Shown here in pieces: positions 16,671 to 18,178 of a DNA stretch of 18,178 nt. Source of the stretch: Rhodobacterales bacterium UBA7416 (GTDB lineage Bacteria > Pseudomonadota > Alphaproteobacteria > Rhodobacterales > Rhodobacteraceae). The stretch is taken from positions 12,760 to 30,937 of the forward strand of contig DKMK01000102.1 in the NCBI GenBank assembly GCA_002469545.1. The letters run 5' to 3'. The stretch's first letter is position 1. Each line of letters opens with the position of its first letter. Both the position numbers and the translations under genes were made by a program. Under the pieces are notes generated by a model. The model ran no database searches and was not told where the DNA came from. It saw only the letters and a program-made list of their open reading frames with translations.

Positions 16671-16811
16671 GTCCAGATCTTTCTTTTAAGATGGGGGGTG
16701 CCTGTATGACTTTAGAAGTCCATGGATCTTATCGTCCAATTGCTACGCCTTACCTCATCGTGTAATCAGTAATAGACGGATTGAGATGGTCACGAAAGGA
16801 AAAATTTGGGA

Positions 16812-16840
16812 TTTTATGGTTTTTTATGGAAATAAATCAA
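16812..16840 (-). promoter_or_regulatory. candidate promoter for the mraZ leader
   Basis: On the minus strand TTGATT (16840-16835) is followed after 17 bp by ATAAAA (16817-16812) in an AT-rich stretch, giving a start near 16805. This fits a leader transcript of about 250 nt to the hairpin. A second, weaker possibility is TTGAGA at 16988-16983 with a poor -10 near 16965-16960, which would overlap the LexA-like repeat. Confidence 0.3.
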
Positions 16841-16955
16841 ATGAGCAATCGATCACTGCCACATTTAGTATGGATTGAAGCAACAGCTACCATATATGGC
16901 ATTTCGTGACATGATGACTTAATGCCACCGAACTAGGTTTTTCACTTCAAGAACG

Positions 16956-16970
16956 GAACCTAACAAGAAC
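16956..16970 (-). promoter_or_regulatory. LexA-like direct repeat GTTC-N7-GTTC
   Basis: Minus strand reads GTTCTTGTTAGGTTC, an exact GTTC-N7-GTTC. Alphaproteobacterial LexA recognises this direct repeat rather than the E. coli CTG-N10-CAG box. It lies in the shared upstream region of mraZ and the SDR gene. A chance match in a region this long is not negligible. Confidence 0.35.
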
Positions 16971-16992
16971 AAACGTCGCCACTCTCAAATTA

Positions 16993-17006
16993 CCCACAGA
17001 ATCCCA
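16993..17006 (-). promoter_or_regulatory. candidate MraZ boxes (TGGG-N6-TGGG)
   Basis: Minus strand reads TGGGATTCTGTGGG, two TGGG copies 10 bp apart. This matches the TGGGN boxes with 5-nt spacers bound by E. coli MraZ at its own promoter. Only two of the usual three boxes are clear. A GATTC methylation-type site (GANTC) lies between them. Confidence 0.35.
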
Positions 17007-17228
17007 AACGGTTTTGACACGAATTGATTCTTCGCCCCCAATTTTACCTCTAATAGTGAGGTCAGAAGTTGAGACCACAATAGTCTAGCAAATGAGCCCT
17101 GATCACCCCCTTTCAATTTGAATGCGAGATGCTTGGTTGAACGAAGGCTAATAACGCCTTAAGAGCTGGGTTGATCCACTCAATATTTTCCACCACACAG
17201 TTTATAAACAATTCAAGGGGGCAGTCCT

Positions 17229-18178
17229 ATGACCCAACGCACAATCCTGATCACATCCGCCACTGGTCGCATTGGCAAGGAACTCGTTGCACGTCTTGCG
17301 AAAGACCCATCAATCAAAACGCGCGCCTGTTATTTTTCTGAAAGTAAAGCAGACAGCTTATTAGCCCTTGGTGCAGACGAGGTCGTAAAATTTGATCTCT
17401 CTGATCCCACTACATGGGGCCCTGCCCTTGATGGCGTCACATCTGTCTATTCTGCATCCCTTGATCCTATGCTCGAGGGCCACCTGGCATTTTGTAAAGA
17501 ACTGGCAAAACACACGGATCATATCAAACATGTCGTTCGGATCAGTTGTATGGGTGCGGATACCAATACTGCATCATATAACCCAGACCAACACGCATCA
17601 CGCGCCGGCGCTGGCATTCCACTGATGCTGCAACACTACTGGTGGGGCGAAAAGGCATTGATTGACGCAGGCCTCAATGTAACGGCCCTGCGCAACAATT
17701 TTTTCATGAACCACCTGTTGAAAACCGATTGTGAAAACATCGATGCAGAAGGTTGGTTCTCTAACCCGCTTGGTGACATGCGAAATTCTTTCGTCGCAAC
17801 ACGCGATATCGCACAAGCTGCCGCAGTGATCCTAACCGAAGGGCCCGATCGCCACACAAACAAATTCTATGACATCACAGGCCCTGCCCCACAATCCATG
17901 GCGGAAATTGCTACCGACTTGGGCCGCGCGATGGGCAAAACAATCGAATACCGTGCGCAAAACATGATCGACTTCGAAAATGACTTTGGCGCAACGCGTG
18001 CCGAATTCTTTGAATATCTTACCAACGGCTTTTACACCCGTTGCAGCCCAGATTTTTACAATCTGACAGGCAACAAACCCACGTCTTACTACGACTACTT
18101 GACGACCAAGGGTGCAAACGCCGAAACTGGTCTAGAAGAGCTGTATCAAGGTAACCTTTGGAAAAAAGGTGAAGACGC
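17229..18178 (+). CDS. NmrA/SDR-like NAD(P)-binding protein (partial, 3' end outside window)
   Basis: I translated 316 residues from the ATG at 17229 with no stop before the edge; AAGGGGG lies just upstream. The N-terminus RTILITSATGRIGKELV (4-20) is the nucleotide-binding strand-loop-helix of atypical short-chain dehydrogenases, and the protein resembles NmrA-like or quinone-oxidoreductase-2-like members, including a GPAPQSMAEIA segment (218-228) typical of their substrate domain. The first glycine of the usual GxxGxxG is a serine (Ser10). There is no clear YxxxK catalytic pair, so a sensor or reductase role cannot be separated. It is transcribed away from the dcw cluster and is probably unrelated to it, apart from sharing the upstream region. 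The substrate is unknown. Confidence 0.85.
   Translation, partial: MTQRTILITSATGRIGKELVARLAKDPSIKTRACYFSESKADSLLALGADEVVKFDLSDPTTWGPALDGVTSVYSASLDPMLEGHLAFCKELAKHTDHIKHVVRISCMGADTNTASYNPDQHASRAGAGIPLMLQHYWWGEKALIDAGLNVTALRNNFFMNHLLKTDCENIDAEGWFSNPLGDMRNSFVATRDIAQAAAVILTEGPDRHTNKFYDITGPAPQSMAEIATDLGRAMGKTIEYRAQNMIDFENDFGATRAEFFEYLTNGFYTRCSPDFYNLTGNKPTSYYDYLTTKGANAETGLEELYQGNLWKKGED

Larger units (their letters stand above)
16558..16805 (-). ncRNA. structured mraZ 5' leader, candidate UpsM-like small RNA
   Basis: Read on the minus strand, this stretch folds into four successive local hairpins at 16708-16720, 16677-16692, 16638-16670 and 16568-16603. The last is followed by a U-rich run and would end a short transcript of roughly 250 nt if transcription starts near 16805. 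In Rhodobacter sphaeroides an abundant small RNA, UpsM, is made by premature termination in the long mraZ leader and is reported to be conserved among relatives. Position, orientation and general design match here; I could not compare sequences. The 5' end is inferred only from a candidate promoter and could be further upstream. Confidence 0.5.
16525..17228. other. 704-bp intergenic control region between mraZ and the SDR gene
   Basis: No ORF of convincing length is present on either strand. The left part (16525 to about 16805) is the folded mraZ leader. The middle contains a candidate minus-strand promoter (16812-16840) and a perfect palindrome CCATATATGG at 16890-16899. Further right come a LexA-like direct repeat (16956-16970), MraZ-like TGGG boxes (16993-17006) and two GANTC sites (16999-17003 and 17026-17030). 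A further GANTC sits in the terminator stem at 16595-16599. Small inverted repeats occur at 16934-16962, 17046-17062 and 17144-17160, with no evident function. The SDR start has AAGGGGG at the expected distance, but no good plus-strand promoter could be assigned. Confidence 0.7.

Noticed and set aside
17014..17019. Perfect TTGACA on the plus strand as a -35 element for the SDR gene.
   Set aside because: No acceptable -10 sequence follows at 16-19 bp; the region there is CCCAATTTT.
17144..17160. AAGGC-N7-GCCTT and similar small inverted repeats (17046-17062, 16934-16962) as terminators or RNA elements.
   Set aside because: Stems of 5-6 bp without T-tracts or consistent context; expected by chance in 700 bp of non-coding DNA.
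17200..17209. Palindrome GTTTATAAAC just before the SDR gene as an operator or -10 element.
   Set aside because: A short AT-rich palindrome; no partner -35 at the right distance, and no regulator gene is visible nearby.
17598..17863. Minus-strand open frames opposite the SDR gene.
   Set aside because: They are shadows of a clearly coding plus-strand frame and have no recognisable features.

Overview
The window is the front (upstream) part of a division and cell wall (dcw) cluster from an alphaproteobacterium, most likely a marine member of the Rhodobacterales with moderate GC content. The evidence is the protein sequences, the gene order mraZ-rsmH-ftsL-ftsI-murE-murF-mraY-murD-X-ftsW-murG-murC-DUF2484-Y-murB (all on the minus strand, so transcription runs right to left), and the DUF2484 gene directly behind murC, which I know as a Rhodobacterales habit. 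ddl, ftsQ, ftsA and ftsZ would be expected beyond the left edge but are not seen.

Layout, in transcription order. At 17229-18178 a plus-strand NmrA/SDR-type NAD(P)-binding protein begins; it runs off the right edge and diverges from the cluster. At 16525-17228 lies a 704-bp gene-free region. It holds candidate MraZ-type and LexA-type operators, a candidate promoter, and a strongly folded mraZ leader ending in a terminator-like hairpin. That arrangement resembles the UpsM small-RNA leader described for the Rhodobacter sphaeroides dcw cluster. At 16524-3241 the core genes follow with almost no spacing. Many neighbours overlap by 1 nt (TGATG/TAATG) or 4 nt (ATGA), so translation is probably coupled. 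The only sizeable internal gap is 121 bp in front of ftsW.

How the genes work together. MurC, MurD, MurE and MurF add the stem peptide to UDP-MurNAc, and MurB (partial here) makes UDP-MurNAc. MraY and MurG convert the product to lipid I and lipid II. FtsW and FtsI polymerise and cross-link it at the septum, with FtsL as a divisome scaffold. RsmH methylates 16S rRNA, and MraZ is the cluster's DNA-binding regulator.

The unexplained parts are: a 147-aa four-helix membrane protein between murD and ftsW; a 574-aa protein of unknown function between DUF2484 and murB; four GTGCAT repeats at an exact 11-bp period in front of that protein; and an inverted-repeat system in front of murB that allows two competing stems. 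The most interesting signals are the structured leader before mraZ and the repeat-preceded 574-aa gene inside an otherwise conserved cluster. No IS element, tRNA, rRNA or CRISPR array was seen.
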